The notes under the pieces are model-generated. The model searched no databases. It saw only the letters and a list, made by a program, of their open reading frames with translations, and was not told the origin of the DNA. Shown in pieces: positions 25,511 through 34,612 of a stretch of DNA of 64,000 bases; position 1 is the first letter of the stretch, and each line of letters begins with the position of its first letter. Made by a program: the position numbers and the translations under genes. The DNA is from Pseudomonadota bacterium (lineage in GTDB: Bacteria > Pseudomonadota > Gammaproteobacteria > Burkholderiales > Burkholderiaceae_C). Location of the stretch: the NCBI GenBank assembly GCA_021819435.1, contig JAKARB010000010.1, positions 1 to 64,000 of the forward strand, given 5' to 3'.

Positions 25511-26422
25511 ATGCAACGGCACTTTGAAGACCTGAAGCTGGGCGGCATCGAGCTGTTTTGCATCACGGCGGAGCTGCAGAACTTCACGGCGGCGGCCAAG
25601 GCCATGGGCCTGACGCCAGCTGCGGTCAGCCGCGCCATCAGCCGGCTGGAGGCGAGACTGGGGGTTCAATTGCTCGTTCGAACGACGCGGCAGGTGCGCC
25701 TGACCGATGCCGGACAGGCCTACTTCGAGCGTTGCCGCCAGGCCATTGGGCAATTGATCGACGCGGAGCGGGAGGCTGCAGGCCAGCAGCAGTCGCCTAC
25801 TGGCCTGGTGCGCATGAGCTTGCCCACCTCATACGGGCACCATCGCGTCTTGCCTTTGCTGCCGGCCTTCCGTGCGAAGTACCCAGGCATCACGCTGGAT
25901 GTGCAGCTCACCAATCGCAACATCGATTTCACGGCAGAGGGCTTTGACCTGGCCGTGCGGGGCCGCACCCTGCCAGACTCGGGGCTGGTGGCCCGCAAGC
26001 TGGAAGACGCCGAACTGGTTGTGGTGGCCACGCCCGCCTACCTTCGCCGGCATGGGCGGCCGAGGACGCCGGACGCCCTGCGGGAGCATGAATGCATCCA
26101 ATTCCTGCTGCCCAGCACCGGCCAGCTCATGCCCTGGTTGTTTCGGCAACAAGGCGTGGATGTCGAACACCTCACCAAGGGCGGCATCTGCTGTTCCGAG
26201 GACATCCTCGGGGCAGTGACGCTGGCTCGACACGGTGCGGGCTTGTTGCAGACCTACCGTTTCATCGTTGAAGAAGACCTTGCGCAGCGTGTGCTGGTGC
26301 CAGTTTTGACGGCATGGGGCGGCGCTTCGCGGCCGTTCTCGCTGCTGTACCCGGCTCAGCGGCACATGCCCTTGCGCGTGCGGGTGATGATCGAGTTCCT
26401 GATGGATCGCCTGGCTGCCTGA
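25511..26422 (+). CDS. LysR-family transcriptional regulator
   Basis: 303 residues. Winged HTH at about 10-70 (FTAAAKAMGLTPAAVSRAIS; LEARLGVQLLVRTTRQVRLT), then the substrate-binding domain with FDLAVRGRTLPDSGLVARKL, typical of the CrgA/DsdC-like subgroup. GAGGAA precedes the ATG. It is divergent from the GST/tautomerase/SnoaL operon, the usual arrangement for its target. Confidence 0.92.
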   Translation: MQRHFEDLKLGGIELFCITAELQNFTAAAKAMGLTPAAVSRAISRLEARLGVQLLVRTTRQVRLTDAGQAYFERCRQAIGQLIDAEREAAGQQQSPTGLVRMSLPTSYGHHRVLPLLPAFRAKYPGITLDVQLTNRNIDFTAEGFDLAVRGRTLPDSGLVARKLEDAELVVVATPAYLRRHGRPRTPDALREHECIQFLLPSTGQLMPWLFRQQGVDVEHLTKGGICCSEDILGAVTLARHGAGLLQTYRFIVEEDLAQRVLVPVLTAWGGASRPFSLLYPAQRHMPLRVRVMIEFLMDRLAA

Positions 26423-26452
26423 GCCTCTGCGCAAAACGAGGCGGCGCCCGAC

Positions 26453-26989
26453 TCAGATGTCCATCACAAAGCAGGTGGTCGATGCGTGTGCGTAGAGCTT
26501 GCCATCGGGGCCGTGCAACTTGCCGATGGCGGTTGCCAGCCTGTTGCCGCTGTGGATGACGGTTCCTTCTGCTCGCACGAGCCCCACCTTCTCTGTCAAA
26601 GGCCGAACCACGTTGATCTTGAGCTCGACGGTGGTGTAGCTCTTTCCTCTCGGAAGGGTGGTGTGAATGGCGCACGCCACGGCCGAATCGAGAAGCGTCG
26701 CGAACCAGCCGCCGTGCACCGTGCCCATGGGGTTGTAGTGTTTGAACTGGGGCGCGCCTTGGAATACTGCGCGTCCCGGTCCGGCCTCGATCAGCATGAA
26801 GTCCATGGTGTCGTGGATGGGCGGTGGCGCCAGCCGGCCGGCGATCAAGTCTCGGAGGATCTCAAGCCCGGTCATGCCTGGCCAGCGTTCGCTTTGGATG
26901 CCGGCGGGTGCGCTTGCCTGCCGGATCCGCTCTGCCTGTTCATGCCATTGGGCCAAGATCGAATCGACTGTGGATGGAGACTTGTTCAT
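26453..26989 (-). CDS. PaaI-type hotdog-fold thioesterase
   Basis: 178 residues. The hotdog motif NPMGTVHGGWFATLLDSAVA (HGG-x-x-A-x-x-D type) and the strand YTTVELKINVVRPLTEKVG mark the PaaI/DUF4442-like family, which hydrolyses acyl- or phenylacetyl-CoA esters. A helical extension of about 50 residues precedes the domain. Its neighbour on the other strand is an AraC-type regulator, separated by about 85 bases, which may control it. Confidence 0.88.
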   Translation of the reverse strand: MNKSPSTVDSILAQWHEQAERIRQASAPAGIQSERWPGMTGLEILRDLIAGRLAPPPIHDTMDFMLIEAGPGRAVFQGAPQFKHYNPMGTVHGGWFATLLDSAVACAIHTTLPRGKSYTTVELKINVVRPLTEKVGLVRAEGTVIHSGNRLATAIGKLHGPDGKLYAHASTTCFVMDI

Positions 26990-27074
26990 GGTGCGTGCGA
27001 CGTGTTTGAGCTGTTGGATGGCTCCATTTCACCCATAATCTTTGGCATTGATAACTGTCTGGATTGACAAAAAG

Positions 27075-28094
27075 ATGGCGAAAAACGACAACGTTGATTT
27101 CACCGTCATCGTGCTGGACGGTGCCCTGTCATCTGCCGTCGCCGTGACGCTGGACATGCTGGGTGCCGCTGATCAATTCACACAGGCGCTAGGCATTGGC
27201 CGCGGTCTTCGATGGGTGGTTCGTTCGCCAGGCAAGAAGGCCGACCTGGGCACAGGCATGCACATGTCGACTTTGCCCTTGACGAGCCGAACCAGGCTCG
27301 GCCGTTCAACCGTGGTGTTGCCCGGCCTGCACCTGCTGCCACTGGCGGCCTTCCGTGCGGGTGAGGACCCTCGGCTGTATTTGAGCCGGAGATGCCAAGC
27401 ATCCGATATCCAGGAACTGCTGCTGCCCTTGCTTCGTCGCCACCATTCGAGGGGTGGCGCGATCGCTGCGTCTTGCTCATCGACGCTGCTGCTGGGCATG
27501 GCCGGTCTGCTCGAGGGGCGGCGCGCCACCACGCATTGGGCTCTGGGCGACTGGTTGAAGCAAATCAGCCCCGCCTGCCAAGTGGACGCTGCGCGCATGG
27601 TGGTGGAGGATGCGAACATCACGACCGCAGGCGCAGCGATGGGGCAGGTGGACCTGATGTTGCATTTGCTGGGGCGCCGCGTGGGAAGCAAGGTGGTTGA
27701 TCTTGTGCTCAAGAACCTGTTGCTTGATCGGCGCTCGTCACAGGCCCTGTACGCGGTCTGGCAGCGCTTGGCCGTGCAAAGCCCGCTGACGACGCGCATC
27801 GAAGACCTCGTGGTGGCATCGCTGCCCGAGGTGCCTTCGTTGCAAGAACTGTCCAGCCAGTTGTGCGTGTCTTCACGCACGCTGGCCCGTCGTATCGCGA
27901 AGGAAACCGGGGGCACGCCCCACCAGTTCATCCAGGCCATCCGCATGCGCAAGGCGCAGCTGCTGTTGGAGACCACGACCTTGCCCGTGAGCGAGGTGGC
28001 GGCCCGCGTGGGTTATGCCGATCCGTCTGGTTTACACCGGCTGACCCGGCATCTGGCCAAACGCGCGCCGGGTCGACTCAGGCCGCGTGACTGA
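27075..28094 (+). CDS. AraC/GlxA-family regulator with DJ-1/PfpI domain
   Basis: 339 residues. N-terminal about 200 residues have the DJ-1/PfpI-like fold (FTVIVLDGALSSAVAVTLDM; the elbow IAASCSSTLLLGMAGLLEGR and the TTHW after it), and the C-terminal about 100 are an AraC double HTH (LCVSSRTLARRIAKETGGTP; LPVSEVAARVGYADPSGLHR). ATG 27075 is preferred because the upstream TTG lacks a ribosome site. It probably regulates the adjacent thioesterase gene, or genes elsewhere. Confidence 0.9.
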   Translation: MAKNDNVDFTVIVLDGALSSAVAVTLDMLGAADQFTQALGIGRGLRWVVRSPGKKADLGTGMHMSTLPLTSRTRLGRSTVVLPGLHLLPLAAFRAGEDPRLYLSRRCQASDIQELLLPLLRRHHSRGGAIAASCSSTLLLGMAGLLEGRRATTHWALGDWLKQISPACQVDAARMVVEDANITTAGAAMGQVDLMLHLLGRRVGSKVVDLVLKNLLLDRRSSQALYAVWQRLAVQSPLTTRIEDLVVASLPEVPSLQELSSQLCVSSRTLARRIAKETGGTPHQFIQAIRMRKAQLLLETTTLPVSEVAARVGYADPSGLHRLTRHLAKRAPGRLRPRD

Positions 28095-28117
28095 GCGGCC
28101 AGGTTCTGAGCCAGCAT

Positions 28118-29023
28118 TCAACCCGCTTGTGCGCTGGTCGTCTGGCTCACGTGTGAGGTGTGAGGCGCCGAGCCTTGATCCCGAAACAGCTTGTTCAGCG
28201 CGGAACCCCGCATGGCCGACTGGTTGTAGTGGGTGCTTCCCAGGTCACGCAGTTCCGTGGCGGCGCTCATCAGCGCACCCAGCGCCGCGCGCGCCAGCGA
28301 TCCGCCCACGCTGATGCGCCGAACGCCCATGTCCAGAAGCTCCTGCGCGGTCAAGCTCATGCCGGGCGCCCCGATGAGCACGTTGAGGGGGCGGTCGATG
28401 GCCTTGAGCACCTCGGCGATGTCTTCGCGGCGGGCCAGGCCTGGCGCGAACAGCACGTCGGCGCCTGCCTCCTGAAAGGCGATCAGGCGGCGGATGGTGT
28501 CGTCCAGCTTGTGGATGCCGAAGAAGTGGTTCTCGGCCCTGGCTGTCAAGGTGAAGGGAAAAGGCAGCGAGCGTGCGGCCTCGGCGGCGGCTGTGACGCG
28601 CTCGACGGCCTGCGAAATGTCCATGATGGGTGAGGCGTCGTCGCCGGTGCTGTCTTCGATGGAGCCGCCCACCACGCCCTGACTGGCCGCGTCGATGATG
28701 CAGCGCGCCGCATCGTCAGGCTGTGGGCCGAAGCCATTGAGCAAGTCGGCGCTGATGGGCAGGTGGGTGGATGCGCTCAGTTCACCCAGGTGTTGCATCA
28801 GTGATTCGCGTGAGGTGTCTCCATCCGGCAGGCCCCGCGAGAAAGCAAAGCCCGCGCTGGTGGTGGCCAGGGCGGAAAAACCGAGCGAGGTCAGCAGGCG
28901 GGCTGAGCCGGGGTCCCATGGGTTCGGGATGATGAAGCCTGCTCCGGTTGCGTGGAGCGCCCGAAATCGCCGGGCTTTCTCGGCTTGGGTGATGGGGGCT
29001 TCGGACGGGTCGTTGGGCTGCAT
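28118..29023 (-). CDS. Isocitrate lyase/PEP mutase superfamily protein
   Basis: 301 residues, a single TIM barrel. Key stretches: FIIPNPWDPGSARLL, LPISADLLNGFGPQ, SIEDSTGD and the AGADVLFAPGL region, all characteristic of the PEP mutase-like branch. The isocitrate lyase KKCGH loop is not present, so it is probably not isocitrate lyase; oxaloacetate decarboxylase- or carboxyphosphonoenolpyruvate-mutase-like activity is possible. It is divergent from the LysR gene that follows it. Confidence 0.88.
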   Translation of the reverse strand: MQPNDPSEAPITQAEKARRFRALHATGAGFIIPNPWDPGSARLLTSLGFSALATTSAGFAFSRGLPDGDTSRESLMQHLGELSASTHLPISADLLNGFGPQPDDAARCIIDAASQGVVGGSIEDSTGDDASPIMDISQAVERVTAAAEAARSLPFPFTLTARAENHFFGIHKLDDTIRRLIAFQEAGADVLFAPGLARREDIAEVLKAIDRPLNVLIGAPGMSLTAQELLDMGVRRISVGGSLARAALGALMSAATELRDLGSTHYNQSAMRGSALNKLFRDQGSAPHTSHVSQTTSAQAG

Positions 29024-29118
29024 GGCTGGTGATGAGCAGGAGGGAGGTCATCGACATTACAAGGCATCGGGCTTTGTGCTTCAATCAATGGATCACACAC
29101 CACGCATGCGCCAAAGGA

Positions 29119-30060
29119 ATGTCACTACCGCTCGTTCGGCTCTCGTTCATGGATTTGTTGCGGGGCTTCGTTGCCGTTGGACGGCGCATGAGCATCACGC
29201 TGGCGGCGCAGGACCTGTGCCTGACGCAGTCCGCCGTGAGCCGGCAGATCAATGCGCTGGAGGAGCAGTTGGGCGTCAAGCTCCTGGTGCGAGGGCATCG
29301 CTCCATCTCGTTCACGCCAGAAGGCGCGCGCCTGTTTCGCAGCGCCGATGGCGCCGTGCAGCAGTTGCAGGACGTGCTGGGCGAGATCCGCACAGAGAGC
29401 ACCCAACGGCCGGTTGTGCTGAGTGCGTGCATCGGCTTCACGGGCTTGTGGCTGCTGCCCAGGCTCAGTCGCTTCCAGCAACAGCACCCTGGTGTGGACC
29501 TGCGTGTGTCAGCCAACAACCGCGTGGTCGATCTGCGTCACGAGGGCATTGACCTGGCCGTGCGCTACACGTCGCCATCCCTGGCTCCGGCAGGTGCCAT
29601 GCTTCTTTTTGGCGAGTCGGTGGCGCCGGTGGTTCACCCTTCGTTGGGAATCAAATCGTTGCGCTCCCCGCAGGCCCTGGCCAAGGCGCCGCTGCTGGAA
29701 TTCGACGACCCTCAGCGTCCCTGGCTGCAATGGGCTGACTGGCTGGGTGCCGCCGGTTGGGGCGAGGTGAAGCCGCACAGCGTGCTGCATTTCAACCAGT
29801 ACGACCAGGTGATTCAGGCAGCCCTGAATGGACAGGGCGTTGCCTTGGGGCGCTTGGAGCTGATCGGGCCCCTGTTGGCCTCGAAGCGGCTGATCCAGCT
29901 TGCACCGCCGAAAAGCCAGACCGAGGCCATGCGAGGCCATTGGCTGTTGCAGGCCAGCGAGCACCCCAAGGCAGACGTGCTCAAAGTGGCCCGGTGGATC
30001 GAGGAGGAGGCGCGCTGCACATCGCAAGAGGCCGGCCTGCTGATGCCTTCGCAGGCCTGA
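29119..30060 (+). CDS. LysR-family regulator, GcvA-like
   Basis: About 313 residues. HTH: ITLAAQDLCLTQSAVSRQIN, then ALEEQLGVKLLVRGHRSI. The effector domain has HEGIDLAVRYTSPSLA and ends with a helical tail, matching the GcvA subgroup. The start is uncertain: AAAGGA directly abuts ATG 29119; ATG 29149 is possible and would be less extended. Divergent neighbour of the PEP mutase-like gene and a likely regulator of it. Confidence 0.88.
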   Translation: MSLPLVRLSFMDLLRGFVAVGRRMSITLAAQDLCLTQSAVSRQINALEEQLGVKLLVRGHRSISFTPEGARLFRSADGAVQQLQDVLGEIRTESTQRPVVLSACIGFTGLWLLPRLSRFQQQHPGVDLRVSANNRVVDLRHEGIDLAVRYTSPSLAPAGAMLLFGESVAPVVHPSLGIKSLRSPQALAKAPLLEFDDPQRPWLQWADWLGAAGWGEVKPHSVLHFNQYDQVIQAALNGQGVALGRLELIGPLLASKRLIQLAPPKSQTEAMRGHWLLQASEHPKADVLKVARWIEEEARCTSQEAGLLMPSQA

Positions 30061-30075
30061 GATCGCTCAACCCGA

Positions 30076-30696
30076 TCACGGTTGGGCGCACCAGGCGAGC
30101 GCGTCGTCCAGCCTGTCGTTGCCCCAGAACATCTCATGTCCCACGAAGAAGGTGGGGGCGCCGAACACGCCTCGGTCCATGGCCGCCTGGGTCTGCGCCC
30201 TCAGGCGGCCTTGATGGGCTTCGGACAGCGCTTCGGCGATGACCTGGTCAGCGGGCAGCCCCAGGCCGTGCAGCACGGCGTGCACCGATTCTGGGTCGTT
30301 GATGTCTTCGTCGAGGGCAAAGTTGCGCGTCATGACCGCACGGCAGAAGTCCCCAATCCAAGCTTGCTCTGAGCCCAGCAAGGCAATCCGCGCGGGCAGG
30401 ACGGACGCCCTGGGGAACACCGAAGGCCGCCGCCACGGCAGGCCATGCTTCGCGCATTGTCTGGCCATGTCTCGCCAGACGTGGTCGCCCTTGGCCTTTT
30501 GGAGCACGAAGGGTGAGTTGCTCCAGCCTTGTGCGCTGAAGATGGGGCCGAGCAGGAAAGGGCGCCAGGCGAGCTCAATGCCCAACCGGCGCGTGGCTTC
30601 TTCGATGCGCATCGCGCTCAGGTAGCTGTAATTGCTGGCGAAATCGAACCAGAACTCGATCCGCGCGGGCTTGGACGGAAGCGTGGTCGTCGTCAT
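30076..30696 (-). CDS. 2-hydroxychromene-2-carboxylate isomerase (DsbA/kappa-GST family)
   Basis: 206 residues with the HCCA isomerase thioredoxin fold: IEFWFDFASNYSYLSAM at the N-terminus, WRPFLLGPIF, and the C-terminal GVFGAPTFFVGHEMFWGNDR, a family signature. It uses glutathione to isomerise aromatic degradation intermediates. It overlaps the CmcJ-like gene upstream by 4 bases, so the two act together. Confidence 0.93.
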   Translation of the reverse strand: MTTTTLPSKPARIEFWFDFASNYSYLSAMRIEEATRRLGIELAWRPFLLGPIFSAQGWSNSPFVLQKAKGDHVWRDMARQCAKHGLPWRRPSVFPRASVLPARIALLGSEQAWIGDFCRAVMTRNFALDEDINDPESVHAVLHGLGLPADQVIAEALSEAHQGRLRAQTQAAMDRGVFGAPTFFVGHEMFWGNDRLDDALAWCAQP

Positions 30697-31595
30697 GGCT
30701 GTGAACCTTCCTCGTAGATCACCAGGCAGCGCAGCTCGATGCTTTCTCTCAGGGGCGCGTCGGCGGGGACGTGGGGCAGGTCGAAAGCCGCGTGAGGCAC
30801 GAATCGGGCGACACCTTGCGTGGCGGAGTCGAACTGCTTGAACACCAAGGCCTCGTGGCGGTCCATCTCAGGATAGAAGAACCACTGGTGCCCGGGGGCG
30901 TGCGTCACGGCATAGATCTCGCCGGTTCGGCGTGGATAGCGCACTTCGCTGCAGACCAGGTCTGTGGGTGAAACCGAGCGGGCATCGCAGACGGCCAGGG
31001 GCGTGTCCAGCACCGGGCTCCGGATGGAGCGCCAGATGTTGACGATGCAGTGGCGCCGGATGCGGCCATGGCTGGGCGCATCAGGCAAGACCATGCTCAG
31101 CCGCTTGAGCCCAGAGGCCTCGGTGTAGTCGTTGTGGACACGGCCGTTGGTGGCCGCGACCCCTTCGGCGCTGCGTTTGCCAAAGGTCAGTGGCGCACGG
31201 TCTCGTTCACGCCGGCGGACCAGGTGATCGAAAACGAAGGCTCGTTGGCCCCCGGTGACGTGCAAGGCGATGGCCTCGGCCTCCGGGTGGTACACGCGGC
31301 GGACCTGTTCGTCATCCGTGAAGTCGGACACCTCGGTCGGGGAATCGAGCAGCACGAATCCTTCTGCGTCGATGCTGAACGAACCGCCATGCAGCCTCGC
31401 GTCGCGGATGTCCGTCCAGACCTGTTCATGTTCACCGCTTTCCCAGGGCACACCCGGGGGCGGTTCGTGGGCATAGCTGAACGGCTTGGCGCTGGATGGC
31501 GTGAGGTAGCTCAGCGGCGCCCTGACTCGGGCTGAGGCCGGTTGCGGGGCGGCCGAGGCGAGCAGGCTACCGAGCCAGTCATGCGGAGGTGTCAT
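30693..31595 (-). CDS. CmcJ/NvfI-family oxidoreductase
   Basis: 300 residues. Typical phrases are RVHNDYTEASGLKR, HCIVNIWRSIRSPVLDTPLA and EIYAVTHAPGHQWFFYPEM, as in CmcJ, AsaB and GA4 desaturase-like proteins. The residue set H-N-D...H suggests a metal/2-oxoglutarate-type or isomerase site, but the chemistry of many members is unproven. GGAG lies 6 bases before the ATG at 31595. It heads an operon with the HCCA isomerase, suggesting a small aromatic or secondary-metabolite pathway. Confidence 0.87.
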   Translation of the reverse strand: MTPPHDWLGSLLASAAPQPASARVRAPLSYLTPSSAKPFSYAHEPPPGVPWESGEHEQVWTDIRDARLHGGSFSIDAEGFVLLDSPTEVSDFTDDEQVRRVYHPEAEAIALHVTGGQRAFVFDHLVRRRERDRAPLTFGKRSAEGVAATNGRVHNDYTEASGLKRLSMVLPDAPSHGRIRRHCIVNIWRSIRSPVLDTPLAVCDARSVSPTDLVCSEVRYPRRTGEIYAVTHAPGHQWFFYPEMDRHEALVFKQFDSATQGVARFVPHAAFDLPHVPADAPLRESIELRCLVIYEEGSQP

Positions 31596-31713
31596 TGGGG
31601 ACTCCATGTGCTGCGGGTTGACTGGCATTGAACCCGCACGCCCCCAGGGCTTCAAGACACTTTCCCGTCACCTTGCATGCGCAACGATCATGTTAGCCCT
31701 GTGGCCATGGCCG

Positions 31714-31825
31714 TCAGCTGGAGACCGGCGCGCACAGCTCGACCAGCAAGCCATCGGCGTAGCGGACGTAGGAGACCGTTTGCCCCCAAGGGCGCCGTGG
31801 TCATGCGCATGGAGTCCGGCCTGAG
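31714..31825 (-). pseudogene. Frameshifted C-terminal remnant of a glyoxalase/VOC protein
   Basis: On the minus strand 26 codons ending at a TGA (31714-31716) read PWGQTVSYVRYADGLLVELC then APVSS, the standard last strand of glyoxalase/VOC-domain proteins. In the adjacent frame upstream a MRMTTAP stretch precedes it, so one frameshift near 31790 would join the two. No start or N-terminal part remains; it is cut by the peroxiredoxin gene's 3' end. A decayed remnant is the simplest reading. Confidence 0.55.
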
Positions 31826-31851
31826 GCCTGGGGCTCATCGCCCCATGTGGA

Positions 31852-32508
31852 TCACTTTGGTGGCGCCTTGGCCGTGCGCAGGTAAGGCAGCTTGACGTCG
31901 ATGCTGCCGTACTTCTCGCGGGCCTGCTCGTCGTTGAGCGACAGCGCCACGATCACGTCCTGGCCCAGGTCCCAGTTGGCGGGCGTGGCCAGGGGCACGT
32001 TGTAGGTGAGCTGCAGGGCATCGAGGGCGCGCAGCACCTCGGCGAAGTTGCGGCCCACGGACATCGGGTAGGTCATCGACAGCTTGAGCTTCTTGTCGGG
32101 GCCGATGATGAAGACCGAACGCACGGTGGCCGTGTCGTTGGGCGTGCGGCCATCGGGCAGGTAGGCTTCGGCGGGCAGCATGTCGAAGGCCTTCGAGACG
32201 GCCAGGCCTTCGTCGGCGATGATGGGGAAGCCCGCTGGCGCGCCCGCGAACTTCTCGATGTCGCCCTTCCACTTCTTGTGCGACTCGGCGCTGTCCACCG
32301 AGACGCCGATCACCTTGGTGCCGCGCTTGGCCCATTCGGCGGACAGCTTGGCGACGGCGCCGAACTCGGTGGTGCACACCGGCGTGAAGTCTTTCGGGTG
32401 CGAGAAGAGGATGGCCCAGCCCGAGCCGATCCAGTCGTGGAACTGGATGGGGCCCTGGTCGGTTTCGGCCTTGAAGTCGGGGACGATGTCGTTGATGCGC
32501 AGTGCCAT
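31852..32508 (-). CDS. 1-Cys peroxiredoxin (Prx6 type)
   Basis: 218 residues, the Prx6 length. The peroxidatic motif HPKDFTPVCTTE holds Cys45 with Thr42 and the later Arg (about R130, ATVRSVFIIGP). The C-terminal extension with NWDLGQDVIVALSLND and the ending PYLRTAK is typical of 1-Cys Prx6. It reduces hydrogen peroxide and organic hydroperoxides. Single gene; GGAG ahead of the start. A divergent membrane-protein gene starts about 100 bases away. Confidence 0.94.
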   Translation of the reverse strand: MALRINDIVPDFKAETDQGPIQFHDWIGSGWAILFSHPKDFTPVCTTEFGAVAKLSAEWAKRGTKVIGVSVDSAESHKKWKGDIEKFAGAPAGFPIIADEGLAVSKAFDMLPAEAYLPDGRTPNDTATVRSVFIIGPDKKLKLSMTYPMSVGRNFAEVLRALDALQLTYNVPLATPANWDLGQDVIVALSLNDEQAREKYGSIDVKLPYLRTAKAPPK

Positions 32509-32610
32509 GGGAGCTTCTCCTGGACGGGATGAGGCCATTTGAGACCGTTGAAAGGGCATTATGCAAAGCCGTGCCCTGAGGCGTTGAAACCATGCCGCTA
32601 CGATGGACGG

Positions 32611-33126
32611 ATGGACGCTCGACCTCTCAAGCATTTGGCCGTGCCATGGGCATGGCTGCTGCGGCGCCTGGCCTTGCTGCTGTGGCTGGCCAGCCTGATC
32701 CTGCCCACCTTGCCCACCCCCGACATCGGCAACCTGCCCGGCACGCCGCTGCGGGGTGCCTACCTGTTCGCCAAGAGCGTGGTGATGGCGCTGTACCTGC
32801 CTCAATCCATCGGCTACCCGTTGCACCTGCTGAGCTTGGCCAGCAACGTGGTCTTCCTGCGTGAACTGTTGACGTTGGTGCCGCGCTGGCGGCAGCGTTT
32901 CGGTTTGTGGTCGCCCTGGCTGCTGGCCGCGATGGTGTTCGTGAACGTTTATGTCGGGGTGCGCACGCTCAGGCCCGACGGGCAGGTGCCGCTGCCTGGC
33001 CTGCTGAGCCAGCCTGGCTATTTCGTGTGGCTGGCTGCGTTCGGGTTGATGTGGGCGGCGGCGTTCGCCGCCACCGCTGGCGCTCATGGACATGCCGATG
33101 CCGACCGGCAAAGGCGGCAGGCCTGA
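32611..33126 (+). CDS. Small membrane protein of unknown function
   Basis: 171 residues with a positive N-terminus and four hydrophobic segments (about 17-34, 57-80, 103-122, 141-160). I recognise no family. The His/Asp-rich C-terminus (GAHGHADADRQ) could bind metal but is too short for more. It is divergent from the 1-Cys peroxiredoxin gene. Start at ATG 32611 is chosen because the earlier in-frame start would add a polar tail; no good ribosome site is visible. Confidence 0.6.
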   Translation: MDARPLKHLAVPWAWLLRRLALLLWLASLILPTLPTPDIGNLPGTPLRGAYLFAKSVVMALYLPQSIGYPLHLLSLASNVVFLRELLTLVPRWRQRFGLWSPWLLAAMVFVNVYVGVRTLRPDGQVPLPGLLSQPGYFVWLAAFGLMWAAAFAATAGAHGHADADRQRRQA

Positions 33127-33171
33127 GCTGGCCGGATCCCCGTTTCAAGCAGCCATGTCTTGCCCGCGTTT

Positions 33172-34419
33172 TCAGCGCCCAGGCTTGCGGCCAAGGCCGA
33201 GCAGCGCGCACAGGCCGCCCACCAGCATCGCCCAGGTCTTTGGCTCGGGCACCTGAGAGATCTGCAGGGCCACGAACTGCGTGAACTGGGTGCCGCTGAA
33301 GTTGTTGTCTGACACCAGCACCAAGGTCTGCTTGCCGTTGACGACTGGCCCCAGCGTCAGGCCTTCGATGTTGTCGAGCGCGAGCGCTGACCCGTCGTCG
33401 TTGCGCAGATCGGAGAGATCGAGCAGCAGTTCCTTGCTGGCGGCCACGACGCTGCCGTCACCAGCGATGCTTTCGCGGCCCGAGATGTCGGTGGCGTGGC
33501 GCGCGTCGATGTAGAACAGGCGGATGGTGTTGCCCGTCACCGGGGTGCCAGGCGTTTGCGCGCCGGTGGCGAAGGAGCGCTCGATGCCGATGAACTGGCG
33601 GTCGCCGATGGCCAGCAGGTCGGTCAGGCCATTGGTGGCGAAGGCGCCGGCGGGGTTCGGGGCGAGGGCCACGGGCGAGACATCGTAGGCGTACTCGGCA
33701 CCCGCCTGGCCAGTGGCCACGTCGAACGAGAGGATGCGGCTGCGCGAGCCATTGTTCACCGATGCCGTGGGGCCGTCCTGCACCAGGGCGTTCTCGGTGG
33801 CGGTGTAGAGCGTGCGGCCATCGGTTGAGTAGGTCAGGCTCTCGAAGGCGAGGTTGTTGTTCACACCACGGTCGCCCGCTGCGGTACCGGCGGGGCTGCC
33901 GACAGGCTTGTAGGCGGTGGGCACGCCGAAGTCGCGGATGTGCGTGCCATCAAGGCGCATCTCGCGCACGGTGGGGTTTTGCAGGCCGGCGGCGGTGCGC
34001 TGACCTTCGTTGCTCCACACCAGCGTTTTGCTGGCTGCGTTGTAGCGGATGCTCTCGGGGTCAACGGTGTTGGGCGCGAAGGCCGTGCCAGCGGGGGTTT
34101 GCAGTGTGGTCACGCTGTTGAAGGCGACGCCGGCCGCGCCCGGGGTGGCTGAGCGCACGAACTGGTTCAGGTTCAGCCCAAGGTTGTAGAAGCGGGCCGC
34201 GTTCACGCCGCTGCGGTCGTCGCTGATGGCGTAGTAGGAGCCGGTGCCGGCGTCATAGTCGATGCCGGAGAGGCCGCCCACGGTGGTGCCCTGGAAGGTC
34301 GTGCCCGAGGCCACGATTTGCTGGCCGATGTAGCTCAGCGACCAGTCGGCGCTGAAGGCCGCAGGGCTGGCGGCGATCAAGCCGGCGGCGATCGCGATGG
34401 CGCGATGCAGTGAACGCAT
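33172..34419 (-). CDS. Esterase-like (phytase-fold) protein with PEP-CTERM anchor
   Basis: 415 residues: Sec signal peptide (about 1-23, cleavage AFSA-DW), an esterase-like activity of phytase domain (beta-propeller; GLSGIDYDAGTGSYYAISDD, NNLAFESLTYSTDGRTLYTA, DNIEGLTLGPVVNGKQTLVL) and a C-terminal PEP-CTERM sorting signal: VPEPKTWAMLVGGLCALLGL followed by basic residues. PEP-CTERM proteins are cut and anchored by exosortase and are often made with exopolysaccharide; no exosortase gene is in this window. Substrate is unknown. Confidence 0.9.
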   Translation of the reverse strand: MRSLHRAIAIAAGLIAASPAAFSADWSLSYIGQQIVASGTTFQGTTVGGLSGIDYDAGTGSYYAISDDRSGVNAARFYNLGLNLNQFVRSATPGAAGVAFNSVTTLQTPAGTAFAPNTVDPESIRYNAASKTLVWSNEGQRTAAGLQNPTVREMRLDGTHIRDFGVPTAYKPVGSPAGTAAGDRGVNNNLAFESLTYSTDGRTLYTATENALVQDGPTASVNNGSRSRILSFDVATGQAGAEYAYDVSPVALAPNPAGAFATNGLTDLLAIGDRQFIGIERSFATGAQTPGTPVTGNTIRLFYIDARHATDISGRESIAGDGSVVAASKELLLDLSDLRNDDGSALALDNIEGLTLGPVVNGKQTLVLVSDNNFSGTQFTQFVALQISQVPEPKTWAMLVGGLCALLGLGRKPGR

Positions 34420-34612
34420 GGTGACTCCTGTTGGTGCGGACTCGAACCACTCTAAGGAGCCCGCGTGTCACGGCGATGCAAGCGGGCGAGCCAGGCTTGA
34501 GCCGATCAGTCCAGGGCGGACTAGCTCGCGACGGGGTGTGATTGGTAACAAAATGCGGTACGCGGTGCCCTGCGCGCACCTCATCTCATGACACATCAGG
34601 CAAAGGCCAAAC

